From contig JAKFUG010000038.1 in the NCBI GenBank assembly GCA_021732785.1, positions 1 through 34,735 of the forward strand: a stretch of 34,735 nt of DNA, in the 5' to 3' direction. This DNA is from Planctomycetaceae bacterium. GTDB taxonomy: Bacteria; Planctomycetota; Planctomycetia; Planctomycetales; Planctomycetaceae. Position 1 is the stretch's first letter; each line of letters begins with the position of its first letter. A model generated the notes under the pieces. That model saw nothing but the letters and a program-made list of their open reading frames with translations. It was not told the DNA's origin and did not search any database. This document shows positions 24,691 to 34,361 of this stretch, in pieces. A program made the position numbers and the translations under genes.

Positions 24691-26031
24691 TTGAAATCGT
24701 GGCTGATTCTCGGTGGGTTAGTGTGTGCGGGTTGGTTCGTGACCGCGGTGTCCGCGGGCGATGCAGTGCTCCCCGCCGTTGTTGACGACAACATCCCGAA
24801 TTCGCTCTACAAGTATGTTTCCCGTCCGGAAGCGGCTTACGGCTGGACCGTCGAAGAACAGACGATGGTCGCCGGGGTGAAAGCCACGCGCCTGAAGCTG
24901 ACCTCGCAGACTTGGCAGAACATCGTCTGGACGCACCCGCTTTACATCTTCGAGCCGGCGGACCTGAAGCACCCCGAGCATGTGCTGCTCTATGTCACCG
25001 GTGGTGGAATCGGCAAGCTGCCTGGCAATGAAGATCTCGCGCTGGGCGCCGGCTTGGCGAAACTGTGTGGAGCGCGCGTGGCCACGCTGCACACCGTGCC
25101 CAATCAGCCGTTGTTCGAGAACCGCGTGGAAGACGATCTCATCACCGATACGTGGCTGAAGTATCTCGATTCCGGCGACGAAAACTGGCCGCTGTTGTTC
25201 CCGATGACGAAGTCGGCCGTGAAGGCCATGGACGCCGTGCAGGAATTCTCACGGAAGGAAAACAAGACGGAAATCCGCGGGTTCGTGGTGACCGGGGCCT
25301 CCAAGCGAGGCTGGACAAGCTGGCTCACCGGGGCTGCTGACCGCCGCGTGATCGGCATTGCCCCGATGGTCATCGATACGCTGAATTTCCCCAAGCAAAT
25401 GGCTCACCAGAAGGCCACCTGGGGCTTCTACAGCGAACAGATTGACGACTACACCAGCAAAGGTCTCGTCAAGCCGGATGGAGTCGCTCAGACCGAACGG
25501 GAACAGCGGTTGTGGAAAATGATGGACCCGCTCACTTATCGGTATCAGCTCACGTTGCCCAAACTGCTCGTCGTCGGTGCGAACGATCGGTATTGGGTCC
25601 ACGATGCGATGAATCTCTATTGGGATGATCTTGTCGGCCCCAAGCACCTGCTGCGAATCCCGAATGCCGGCCACAATCTGAAAGGGGGCCGCGAGCTGGT
25701 CCTGTCGACCATCGCCGCGTTCTTCCGCCGGACGGCGTCGGGCAAACCGATGCCGACGGTGACGTGGGACTACAACAAGGGGGCCGAATTCCTGGAACTC
25801 CGCATCAAAACCACGGGCACTCCGGCCGCAGTCCGTGTCTGGACGGCCACCGCCATGACCCCCGACTTCCGCGAGTCCAAGTGGACATCGCAAACTCTCA
25901 GCAGCGAAGACGAGAATTATCTCGCCAAGGTTCCGCGTCCTTCCGCGGGTCATGTCGCGCTGTTTGGTGAAGTCCACGATAATGATGAATTTCTTCCGTT
26001 CTCGATCAACACCCTGCTCTATTGGGAATAG
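24691..26031 (+). CDS. PhoPQ-activated pathogenicity-related protein family (secreted alpha/beta-hydrolase)
   Basis: 446 aa from a TTG at 24691 with AGGAA seven bases upstream. The ATG at 24625 would add 22 residues but lies inside the terminator hairpin. The TTG start gives a proper signal peptide, [23 protein letters not shown]. The family (PF10142, PqaA-like) has an alpha/beta-hydrolase core: oxyanion-side VTGGG, nucleophile Ser in [12 protein letters not shown], acid Asp in VVGANDRYW, and His in [11 protein letters not shown] (226, 321 and 350 counted from the ATG at 24625). [15 protein letters not shown] near the N-terminus is characteristic. The name comes from Salmonella regulation; in environmental bacteria the substrate is unknown and no PhoPQ genes are nearby. 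Confidence 0.9.
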   Translation: MKSWLILGGLVCAGWFVTAVSAGDAVLPAVVDDNIPNSLYKYVSRPEAAYGWTVEEQTMVAGVKATRLKLTSQTWQNIVWTHPLYIFEPADLKHPEHVLLYVTGGGIGKLPGNEDLALGAGLAKLCGARVATLHTVPNQPLFENRVEDDLITDTWLKYLDSGDENWPLLFPMTKSAVKAMDAVQEFSRKENKTEIRGFVVTGASKRGWTSWLTGAADRRVIGIAPMVIDTLNFPKQMAHQKATWGFYSEQIDDYTSKGLVKPDGVAQTEREQRLWKMMDPLTYRYQLTLPKLLVVGANDRYWVHDAMNLYWDDLVGPKHLLRIPNAGHNLKGGRELVLSTIAAFFRRTASGKPMPTVTWDYNKGAEFLELRIKTTGTPAAVRVWTATAMTPDFRESKWTSQTLSSEDENYLAKVPRPSAGHVALFGEVHDNDEFLPFSINTLLYWE

Positions 26032-26208
26032 CGCGAAGCCAGATAAACTCGCACGCCGCGCTCGGGGAAAACGTCGAAAGCGAGCGTAAATCTGGCGGGT
26101 GATTGGTTGACGCATGCCGGTGGGTTGGTATCGTTTTGTGCAAAGCCATCGCGATGGAGAAGTCAGGGCGATGGCCGAGTGGAACGAATCCGCCAGCAAG
26201 GGTGCATG

Positions 26209-26709
26209 ATGCCAACAGTTGCCAGTCTCGTCCGCGTCGGACGAGTGACGTTCGGTCGGGGGGTGTTTGCCCAGAAGTCGATCGAAAAAGGAATTGTGGT
26301 GGGGCAGGTCCTCGGCAAAGTGATCGACGACCCCAATTACGCCACGTCGTACTGCATCGATCTCGGCGGTTCGCATTCACTGGAACCCCGGGCTCCGTTC
26401 CGCTATCTCAACCACTGCTGCACGCCCAATTGCCGGCTCGTGCTGACGGAATGTGAATACGAAGACGGCTCACCGGCTCCTGCGGAAGTCCATGTGGAAG
26501 CCCTTGCCGAGGTTCCCGAGGGTGCCGAACTGACGATTGATTACGCCTGGAGCGCCGAGGGAGCGATTCCCTGCTTGTGCGGCAGCGTTCAATGCCGCGG
26601 CTGGGTTGTCGACAAAAGCGAACTGGCGAAGGTGCGACGGTCTTCTCGCCGGGCGGCAATTCCGACGCCGAAATCGCCGCCGAGCCGCATGCCCCGCAAG
26701 CCCCGTTGA
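26209..26709 (+). CDS. SET-domain protein (putative lysine methyltransferase)
   Basis: 166 aa from the ATG at 26209 (a second ATG at 26206), with AAGGG at 26198-26202. Visible SET elements are FGRGVFA at the N-terminus, RYLNHCCTPNC (the NHxCxPN motif, Asn68-Asn74), ELTIDYAW with the catalytic-type Tyr112, and a post-SET CLCGSVQCRG (Cys122, Cys124, Cys129). With Cys71 these could bind one zinc, as in eukaryotic and viral SET enzymes. SET enzymes transfer methyl from S-adenosylmethionine to lysine. A basic tail of about 25 residues (RRSSRRAAIPTPKS then PRKPR) could bind nucleic acid or the substrate. It is followed after 31 bases by a lipoprotein gene. The bacterial target is unknown. Confidence 0.88.
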   Translation: MPTVASLVRVGRVTFGRGVFAQKSIEKGIVVGQVLGKVIDDPNYATSYCIDLGGSHSLEPRAPFRYLNHCCTPNCRLVLTECEYEDGSPAPAEVHVEALAEVPEGAELTIDYAWSAEGAIPCLCGSVQCRGWVVDKSELAKVRRSSRRAAIPTPKSPPSRMPRKPR

Positions 26710-26722
26710 CAAGCCCCGTTGA
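26697..26722 (+). repeat. Perfect 13-bp tandem duplication across the stop codon of the SET gene
   Basis: CAAGCCCCGTTGA occurs at 26697-26709 and again at 26710-26722. The first unit contains the stop codon TGA of the SET gene and the second carries another TGA in the 3' region. It looks like a recent slippage duplication; deletion of one unit would leave the protein unchanged. Confidence 0.85.
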
Positions 26723-26740
26723 ATAGAGAGAACAATCGAG

Positions 26741-27349
26741 ATGATGCGTGCCGCGACCGGTGTTTTGGTGGTTTTGCTGATTGCGGGTTGTGAATCCGCG
26801 AAGCCGCCGGAGAGTGCCGAGTCGCCCGTCCCCACTGCCCCGCCGATTTCATCGGGAACGTTGCCCGCCGGCAAGAGCAGCACCGGTTCGGCCAGCACGG
26901 AGGCCACGAAAAAGGCGTTCGAAGGGATCACGCTCACCATTCCCGCGGGCTGGGAGGAACAACCCCCGCCGAATGACATCATTCAAGCCGAGTATCGCAT
27001 CGGCACCAAGGCGGGATCGATTCGCGTGACGATGTCTTCCGCAGGGGGAAGCAAAGAAGCCAATGTTCAACGTTGGCGCGGGCAATTCTCACGCGAAGCC
27101 AACGATCCCGAACCGCAGCAGGAAACCGTCGTCATTGACGGCGAAGAGGCGATCCTTGTGGAACTGGTGGGGACCTTCCGCGATGGCTTCGGCGGAGGCG
27201 GCGAGCAACGCAAGCATTGCATGCTGGGAGCCGTCATTCCCACCGGTCCGGCGAACTTCTTCGTCAAAATGACGGGCCCGCGCGAAGCCGTGCTCGAACA
27301 CCGCGAAGAATTTCGCACGCTGGTGATAAGTGCGAAGTTCGGCAAGTAG
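26741..27349 (+). CDS. Lipoprotein of unknown function
   Basis: 202 aa. MRAATGVLVVLLIAGC is a textbook lipoprotein signal (LLIAGC). A Ser/Pro/Ala-rich linker of about 40 residues follows, then a compact domain: FEGITLTIPAGWEEQPP, then IQAEYRIGTKAGSIRVTMSS, VQRWRGQFSREANDPE, and GPANFFVKMTGPREAVLEHR with EEFRTLVISAKFGK at the end. The pattern (an IPAGW start and a FFVKMTGP segment) is a recurring planctomycetal lipoprotein type without a known role. It is close to the SET gene and ends 15 bases from the convergent ketosynthase gene. Confidence 0.85.
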   Translation: MMRAATGVLVVLLIAGCESAKPPESAESPVPTAPPISSGTLPAGKSSTGSASTEATKKAFEGITLTIPAGWEEQPPPNDIIQAEYRIGTKAGSIRVTMSSAGGSKEANVQRWRGQFSREANDPEPQQETVVIDGEEAILVELVGTFRDGFGGGGEQRKHCMLGAVIPTGPANFFVKMTGPREAVLEHREEFRTLVISAKFGK

Positions 27350-27364
27350 CCTGCGTCGCACGAA

Positions 27365-28585
27365 TCACTGCGGCCGTCGCAACATGATGGCGGCTTGATG
27401 GCCGCCGAAGCCGAGCGAGAGCTTGAGCACCGTCCGAATTGGTCTTTTCGCCGGGGCGTGTTGCACAAACGGCAACGCACATTCGGGATCGAGTTCGTCC
27501 AGATTGGCACACGCGGCGATGGTCTGATCGCGCAAGGAAAGGCACGCCAGAGCGGCCTCCACGCTGCCGGCGGCACCCAGCAAATGACCGAGAGCGCCTT
27601 TCACACTCGAGTGCAGGATCCCGTCTGCCCGGTCACCAAACACTTGTCGGACCGCACGACACTCGGCGGAATCGTTAAGCCGCGTTCCCGTACCGTGCAG
27701 TTGGATGTGATCCGGACATTCGCCTCGACACGCCATCTCGATCAGCCGCGCGAGAGCATGACCGGCACCATCGAGTTGCGTCATCCCGGCCGGATCGGTC
27801 GCCAACCGGCCGGCTACTATTTCGGCATACCAGTTCACTCCGCGTCGCTCGGCGTGGGAACGACGTTCCAGAACCAGGCATCCGGCCCCAGCCCCCACCA
27901 CAAAACCGTTCCGTGTGCGATCGTAAGGTCGACACGCGGCGGCGGGGTCCGCATGCCGGGCAAGTACGCCCAACCGTTGAAAGGATGCAAGCACGCCGGG
28001 ATGCAACGAGTCATCAGCACTTCCGGTCAACACGACGTCGCATTCCCCCGCTACAATGGCGGCGACACCGCGGAGAATCGCTACCACTCCCGTCGCACAG
28101 GCTGCAACAGGGGCGATGCACGGTCCGCGAAGATCGAACATCGTGGCGAGCCCTGACGCCGTTGCCGAGGGCCAGGCATCGGTCCAATGACCGGTGTCGC
28201 GAGCCGTGTCGAACGTGTGCAAGCCCCCTTTGCTCGTGCCGACAACGCAGCCCATGCGCTCGGGATGGAGCACAGCCTGTGAGAGACGGGCGTCATCCCA
28301 CGCTTCCAGCGCAGCGAGCACGCCGAGTCGAATCACGCGATCGGTAATCTCCACCGGCAGACGCACATCGTGTCGAATCACCGCTGGATTGCCCGACCAA
28401 CGATGGTCGGACAAGGGTGGCATCGCTCCGAGATCATGACTTGTCAGCCATTGCCCGGCCCGTTGACCGGCGAGCAACGCCGACCACGATGATTCACGAT
28501 CACCACCCAGCGGCGTCACCAAGCCGATGCCGGAAATGACGACCGGATCGTTGTCCTCGGCGACGGCGCGATTAGCCACAGCCAT
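27365..28585 (-). CDS. Beta-ketoacyl synthase (FabF/KAS II-like)
   Basis: 406 aa, near the typical length. It is a thiolase-fold condensing enzyme that joins an acyl group to malonyl-ACP. The active site is complete: Cys163 in PVAACATGVVAI, His297 in LHGTGTRLND, and Lys329 with His334 in SVKGALGHLLGAAG. The start VISGIGLVTPLGGD and the end LKLSLGFGGHQAAIM fit. It is a divergent member: the usual dimer-site DTACSS-type motif is PVAACATG and the usual GFGGHNA is GFGGHQA. No acyl carrier protein or reductase is adjacent, so it may be a housekeeping duplicate or part of a specialised pathway elsewhere. It is downstream of a 65-aa membrane protein. Confidence 0.9.
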   Translation of the reverse strand: MAVANRAVAEDNDPVVISGIGLVTPLGGDRESSWSALLAGQRAGQWLTSHDLGAMPPLSDHRWSGNPAVIRHDVRLPVEITDRVIRLGVLAALEAWDDARLSQAVLHPERMGCVVGTSKGGLHTFDTARDTGHWTDAWPSATASGLATMFDLRGPCIAPVAACATGVVAILRGVAAIVAGECDVVLTGSADDSLHPGVLASFQRLGVLARHADPAAACRPYDRTRNGFVVGAGAGCLVLERRSHAERRGVNWYAEIVAGRLATDPAGMTQLDGAGHALARLIEMACRGECPDHIQLHGTGTRLNDSAECRAVRQVFGDRADGILHSSVKGALGHLLGAAGSVEAALACLSLRDQTIAACANLDELDPECALPFVQHAPAKRPIRTVLKLSLGFGGHQAAIMLRRPQ

Positions 28586-28624
28586 GGCAGTGCCGCCCGC
28601 GATGCCGACGTGTCCTGCTGCCGA

Positions 28625-28822
28625 TCATACGCGCTGACTGGTGCGGCAGACCGCGAAGATCGCCCCGCCTGCCAGGACAGCGAAGATCGCAGCATCGACC
28701 ATGGGGTTGCGGATGGAGACATAGGGCGCGGGTGTCGGAGCCGGAATCGGTGCGGTTCCCTGCGCCCAGACCGACGCGGTCATGAGACCGCACAGCAAAA
28801 ATGCTCCCAGCCACACTTTCAT
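28625..28822 (-). CDS. Small two-segment membrane protein
   Basis: 65 aa from the ATG at 28822; an upstream in-frame ATG at 28870 adds 16 polar residues. A signal-like segment KVWLGAFLLCGLMTASVWAQ ends with an AQ cleavage site, then a Pro/Ala-rich stretch (PIPAPTPAPY) and a second hydrophobic segment DAAIFAVLAGGAIFAVC, with a short basic end. It lies 39 bases upstream of the ketosynthase gene and 132 after the aminopeptidase gene, so it is probably in the same transcript. No family is recognised. Confidence 0.65.
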   Translation of the reverse strand: MKVWLGAFLLCGLMTASVWAQGTAPIPAPTPAPYVSIRNPMVDAAIFAVLAGGAIFAVCRTSQRV

Positions 28823-28954
28823 TGCGGTCTTTCCATCGTGTTGCGGTGTCGTTAAATCGGACGAGAACACGAATCATCCCCGTTACGGCGTCAACTATTC
28901 AACTCGCCCACCGAGGAGTGGTCAAGTCGCGCGGGTTGATCCGCCAGGGAAAGG

Positions 28955-30448
28955 TCACGACTTCACAACCGTCCGTTGCAGCAATTCCACCAACGTGCGG
29001 ACATACGCTCCGGTCGCTCCGGCTTCGCGGTACGGTTTCGTGCTGGAGGCGAACGCCGGGCCGGCAATATCAAGATGGACCCACGGTTTGCCGCCGACAA
29101 AGCGCTGCAGGAACTTCGCCGCGGAAATCGCTCCGCCCCAGCGACCACCGGTGTTCTTGATGTCGCCGACGTCTCCCTTAATAAGCTCGTCGTACAAGTC
29201 GAACATCGGCAGTTGCCACAAGTTTTCGCCCGCCGCTTTGGCAGCCGTCAGAACCTGGTCGCACCACGGTTGATCGTTCGTCATGGCCCCCGCGACGTCT
29301 TCACCGAGCGCCACCACGCAGGCCCCGGTCAACGTCGCGAGATCCACAATGCGATCAACGCCGAGGTCCACGGCATAGCTCAACACATCGGCGAGAACCA
29401 AGCGGCCTTCAGCGTCGGTGTTGAGAACTTCAATGGTAACCCCGTTCCGTGCAGTGAGAATATCCCCCAATTTGAAGGCGTTGCCGCCGATCATATTTTC
29501 CACCAGCCCCATGAACCCGATAACGTTCACCGGCAGTTTCAGGCGGGCGATGGCGACCGTCGCGGCCAGCACCGTTGCGGCTCCGGCCATGTCGCATTTC
29601 ATGGTGATCATGGAATCGGACGGCTTGAGCGACAACCCGCCACTGTCGAATGTGACCCCTTTGCCTACCAGGGCGATCGTTGGCTGGTCGGCTCCGCCAC
29701 CCCGATAGTTCAGCCGGACCAGCCGCGGCGCTTGCGGACTTCCTTGTGACACGGCGAGCATCGCCCGCATCCGCTCCTGCACGAGACGAGGCTGGTCCCA
29801 GATTTCACAGTCGATGCCGTAGGTCTTCGCCACTTGCGCGGCCCGGGCGGCAAACGCAACCGGCGTGATTTCCGCGGGAGGGCGATTCACCAGATCGCGT
29901 GCCAGATTCATGGCATCACCCAGGATATCGCCCCGAGTTGCCGCCGCCTGAAGGTCCGCGGTGACCGGATTCGTCGTGACCACGGAGAGCGACGCCAACG
30001 GATACCGGCCCCGTTCGGCTTTGTAGAGATCCTGTCCCACACCGGCGAGATGCCCGGCTTGCAGCGCGGCGGCAACAAAATCGGCAGGACTGAGCGATCC
30101 CATGTCTTGCGCGGGAACCATCACCGCCACTCGCAAATTGGGTTTGTCGGTGATGGCACGCAGGGCGGACATCAGGGCACGGTCGATGGTCGCCGTACTC
30201 AAAGTTCCTACGACCCCGAGCCCAACGAGCAACAGCCGCGGCGCGGCGCCCGTCAGACCGCGCAAACCCAAGACGGCACCCAGTTTCGTCGGCAATTCCC
30301 CGGCGGCATCGAGTCGGGCGAGAATTCCCCCCAACGCCGTGTCCAGCCCCTTTAACGGCTCCGACCAAACGACGGGGTCGGACAGCGGAACGACCAACCA
30401 GTCCGCCGAAACCTGCGACCATGGACTTTGAACGACCGCGAACTCCAT
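28955..30448 (-). CDS. pepA: Leucyl aminopeptidase (M17, PepA type)
   Basis: 497 aa from the ATG at 30448, which has GGGGAG six bases upstream. The M17 signature NTDAEGRL is present, and the two-metal site is complete: Lys263 and Asp268 in VGKGVTFDSGGLSLKPS, Asp286 in KCDMAGA, and Asp345 with Glu347 in NTDAEGRL; Lys275 and Arg349 are the catalytic residues. This enzyme removes N-terminal residues from peptides in the cytoplasm as a hexamer. In E. coli PepA also binds DNA; that function cannot be judged here. It lies 168 bases after the TPR gene and is followed by the small membrane protein and the ketosynthase. Confidence 0.95.
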   Translation of the reverse strand: MEFAVVQSPWSQVSADWLVVPLSDPVVWSEPLKGLDTALGGILARLDAAGELPTKLGAVLGLRGLTGAAPRLLLVGLGVVGTLSTATIDRALMSALRAITDKPNLRVAVMVPAQDMGSLSPADFVAAALQAGHLAGVGQDLYKAERGRYPLASLSVVTTNPVTADLQAAATRGDILGDAMNLARDLVNRPPAEITPVAFAARAAQVAKTYGIDCEIWDQPRLVQERMRAMLAVSQGSPQAPRLVRLNYRGGGADQPTIALVGKGVTFDSGGLSLKPSDSMITMKCDMAGAATVLAATVAIARLKLPVNVIGFMGLVENMIGGNAFKLGDILTARNGVTIEVLNTDAEGRLVLADVLSYAVDLGVDRIVDLATLTGACVVALGEDVAGAMTNDQPWCDQVLTAAKAAGENLWQLPMFDLYDELIKGDVGDIKNTGGRWGGAISAAKFLQRFVGGKPWVHLDIAGPAFASSTKPYREAGATGAYVRTLVELLQRTVVKS

Positions 30449-30615
30449 GCGACTCCCCTTCGCCCACCTGCACCCAACGACACCCGCATTGCCCGATGGC
30501 AGCGCGGATGGCCATTTCATCGGGTTCGCGTGGCGGGCTCAAGTCCCGAAGCCGATTTCTCTCTAGCTTTTCCAAACTGGACGCGCTGCACGCCCATTCG
30601 ACAGACGGGGCACCG

Positions 30616-31398
30616 TCAATTGAGAGAGGCGTCGAAATCGACGAGATGTTCCATTCGTTCCAGACGGTCGGCGCGTCGAAGTGCCTCCGCCTTCCAGATC
30701 GGCTGGGCACAATTTTGAAAATGGGTCGCGGCTTCATCGAGACAGCGCCGGGCCGCGGGGAGGCGGTGCATCAGTTGAAACGCCTCGGCGGCATTCAGCA
30801 GATCGCGACCCGCACCGGCTTCATCGCCCATTTGCAGGTGGGCCCGATACGCCGTCAGTAACCCGCGGCGGGCAATCCGCGGGGCACCGCGCCGCAACGC
30901 AATCACTCCGTGCGTTGCGAAGACTTCCGCTTGCAGTCGCGGATCGTCCCCCAACAAATCGCCGATCGAATCGAGTAACGACTCGGCGAGTTCAAAATGT
31001 CCGCCGGCGATGGCATCGTTGGCGAGATGAAGCAGGTCTTCCGCCCCGAAATCGTCTTGATAGCGGAGCGCCTGCTGCTGAAATCGACGAGCTAATGCGG
31101 CATCGCCGAGTTCGCGGTAGGTCGCGGCCAGGTTCGAGTACACCGCGGCCAGGAGATCGAGTCGACCTTGCTGTCCCGCGGGTTCAACCACACCAGTCCA
31201 CGCCGCAATAGCATCGTGATAATGTTGACGCTCGAATAGCAGAGCACCGAGTGTGACCTGCAGTTCCAGCCAGCCGGTACGGGCAATGAGCGCCCGAAGC
31301 GTGGCGACGGCATCTCCCCAGCGTCCCGCATCCAACAAGTTTTTCAGATGTGGCCAGAAGTCGGCCAGAAGATCGCAATCAGGTTGGGAGGTAGGCAT
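30616..31398 (-). CDS. TPR protein of unknown function
   Basis: 260 aa, soluble. TPR-like helix pairs run through it: RWGDAVATLRALIARTG, then YHDAIAAWTGVVEPAGQQ, LAATYRELGDAALARRFQQQ, ELAESLLDSIGDLLGDDP, HLQMGDEAGAGRDLLNAAEA and LPAARRCLDEAATHFQ. No signal peptide or membrane segment is visible. It is the first gene of the minus-strand group that leads to the aminopeptidase, and divergent from groES across a long intergenic region. Partner proteins are unknown. Confidence 0.85.
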   Translation of the reverse strand: MPTSQPDCDLLADFWPHLKNLLDAGRWGDAVATLRALIARTGWLELQVTLGALLFERQHYHDAIAAWTGVVEPAGQQGRLDLLAAVYSNLAATYRELGDAALARRFQQQALRYQDDFGAEDLLHLANDAIAGGHFELAESLLDSIGDLLGDDPRLQAEVFATHGVIALRRGAPRIARRGLLTAYRAHLQMGDEAGAGRDLLNAAEAFQLMHRLPAARRCLDEAATHFQNCAQPIWKAEALRRADRLERMEHLVDFDASLN

Positions 31399-31558
31399 CT
31401 ATGGGTCTCGTCTGCGAAGGAATCGGGCAAACGAGGCGTGAATTCCCTACCGATGAGCCACGGACGGCTTCGGAATTCGACGACCTGAGAGGTTATTGAG
31501 TTTAGAGAATCCACAGAAGATTTCAAGTCTCGTTGATGCGGACAATCACGCCCAGGTC

Positions 31559-31867
31559 CATCCGGTAACTGGTGGTTGCGGAAAGGTTAGCCTTCAGCCC
31601 CGCAGAGGGCGCAATTCGACAGCCAGCGGCGAAGCGTCTTCGCGCAGCCCTGGGTCAACGGATCGGAGGACCTTCCCAAGCCCCAACGGGGCGCGACGGT
31701 GTTGTTCGGAAAGAGTCACGCCCCGGTGGGGCTACGCGTGCCTGTCCGATTGCGAACCCAGCCCTTCGGATGACCTCGGGCTGGGCTATCGAATCTCACC
31801 CCGTCGGGGCTCCGGAGTCCGGAATTGTTTAAGGATGTTCCCCACCAAACACCGGATGCGCCCCTCA
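31559..31867 (+). repeat. Dispersed hairpin-rich repeat element, copy 2
   Basis: About 308 bases, in the same orientation as 20980-21280. Near-complementary arms lie at 31679-31693 and 31719-31733, and a perfect 8-bp pair CCCAGCCC/GGGCTGGG at 31757-31764 and 31778-31785. In copy 1 that second pair carries one mismatch. A CACCCCGTCGGGGCT unit at 31797-31811 repeats the first motif. The frame reading NPALR...GAPESGIV and the frame reading RRG...ERVTPRWG are one frame in copy 1 but two frames here, so a protein product is unlikely. It lies between the TPR gene (minus) and groES (plus). Confidence 0.8.
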
Positions 31868-31935
31868 CGCCCGGAATTCTCACCAACCTGCAACGGTTCT
31901 TGCGTCGAAGTCGTATTCAATCAGGCTTTACGCTT

Positions 31936-31990
31936 TGCCAGAATGGCAGGGAATGGGTGAAATCCAGACTCTTGCCAGCGCGGGCTGGCA
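31936..31990 (+). promoter_or_regulatory. Two TGCCA/TGGCA inverted repeats upstream of groES
   Basis: TGCCA-GAA-TGGCA lies at 31936-31948 and TGCCAGC-GCGG-GCTGGCA at 31973-31990. Their centres are about 39.5 bases apart, roughly four helical turns. No CIRCE element (TTAGCACTC with GAGTGCTAA) is visible upstream of groES, so these could be the operator for another heat-shock regulator. No regulator gene lies in the window. Confidence 0.4.
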
Positions 31991-32005
31991 GTCGCCGCAG
32001 GACAA

Positions 32006-32032
32006 TTGATTTCCATAAGCATCTATTAAAAT
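32006..32032 (+). promoter_or_regulatory. Candidate groES promoter
   Basis: TTGATT (32006-32011) and TAAAAT (32027-32032), with a 15-base spacer, sit in the only AT-rich stretch of the region, 16 bases after the second inverted repeat and about 120 bases upstream of groES. Support is by eye only. Confidence 0.3.
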
Positions 32033-32150
32033 ACAACTTACAGATTACGCCGCAATAGGCACGGCGAATGCACACAGGCTGCGGCAACGTTGTTCTTCAT
32101 CGAGACACCCGCGCTGCGCGCTTTTTGCGGCAGCCACAGGAGAAAAATGC

Positions 32151-32471
32151 ATGGCGAAGAAGGCGGACAAGGCCTCGGTGGACCTCAAGTTGGCCCCGCT
32201 CGGCGATCGCGTGGTCGTGAAGCGTGCGGCTGCGGAAAAGAAGACCGTTGGCGGGATCGTGTTGCCGGAGTCGGCGACCGACAAGCCCCAACGGGGGGAA
32301 ATCCTCGCCGTTGGCGAAGGTCATACGAAGAACAACGGCCTGAAAGTGGCCCTGACGGTTCGCCCCGGCGATCTGGTCGTCTTCAGCAGCTACGCCGGTG
32401 ACGAATTCAAGGTCAACGAAGAAACCTATCTGCTCATGCGCGAGAGCGACATCCTCGCTGTGTATGCGTAA
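32151..32471 (+). CDS. groES: Co-chaperonin GroES
   Basis: 106 aa, slightly longer than the usual 95-100 because of an N-terminal extension (KKADKASVDLK). It is the lid of the GroEL folding chamber. LAPLGDRVVVKR opens the beta-barrel; the mobile loop reads KKTVGGIVLPESATDKPQ with the GIVLP residues that bind GroEL. RPGDLVVFSSYAGDEFKV and YLLMRESDILAVY close the fold. The start at 32151 has AGGAG (32138-32142) at good spacing. groEL follows after 214 bases that contain an inverted repeat. Confidence 0.97.
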   Translation: MAKKADKASVDLKLAPLGDRVVVKRAAAEKKTVGGIVLPESATDKPQRGEILAVGEGHTKNNGLKVALTVRPGDLVVFSSYAGDEFKVNEETYLLMRESDILAVYA

Positions 32472-32630
32472 TTCAAATCCGAAATTCGAAGCACGAAATC
32501 CGAAGGAAGCACGAAATCCAAAAGGGGGGAACATCATTGTCACCTGCGAAGATTTCACTATGGTTTGCTCCGTTCGGATTTAGGATTTCCTTCGGATTTC
32601 GAATTTAGTGCTTCGGATTTCTGCGACGAG
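32472..32630. repeat. Inverted array of 'aaatccgaa' units between groES and groEL
   Basis: The left half (about 32473-32522) has units such as AAATCCGAA, ATTCGAAGCACGAAATCC and CGAAATCCGAAGGAA. The right half (about 32573-32621) contains their reverse complements: TTCGGATTTAGGATTT, CCTTCGGATTTCGAATTT and GTGCTTCGGATTTC. The two can fold into a long imperfect stem around a loop of about 50 bases. It begins one base after the groES stop. Similar unit arrays are, to my knowledge, common in intergenic regions of planctomycetes. It may act as an attenuator or an RNA-processing site between the two genes. Confidence 0.8.
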
Positions 32631-32685
32631 AGAGTCGCCCCAAATTCACTGAAATCAACGTTCCCTCAACGGAGACTGACTCGCA

Positions 32686-34299
<1,614 letters not shown>

Positions 34300-34327
34300 C
34301 CGATTCGGTTAGTCGCTGCTCAAAGCG

Positions 34328-34361
34328 AGAAGCCCGGCATCCTCGAAGGTGCCGGGCTTCT
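34328..34361 (+). terminator. groEL terminator
   Basis: A 12-bp stem AGAAGCCCGGCA/TGCCGGGCTTCT (34328-34339 with 34350-34361) closes a 10-base loop, 28 bases after the groEL stop. The following T content is low (TGCGTTTCG). The arm shares AGAAGCCCGG with the hairpin at 10214-10246. Confidence 0.85.

Noticed and set aside
31496-31960. Open frame of 154 codons inside repeat copy 2
   Set aside because: It matches copy 1 in frame only for its first half; no ribosome site and no family resemblance.
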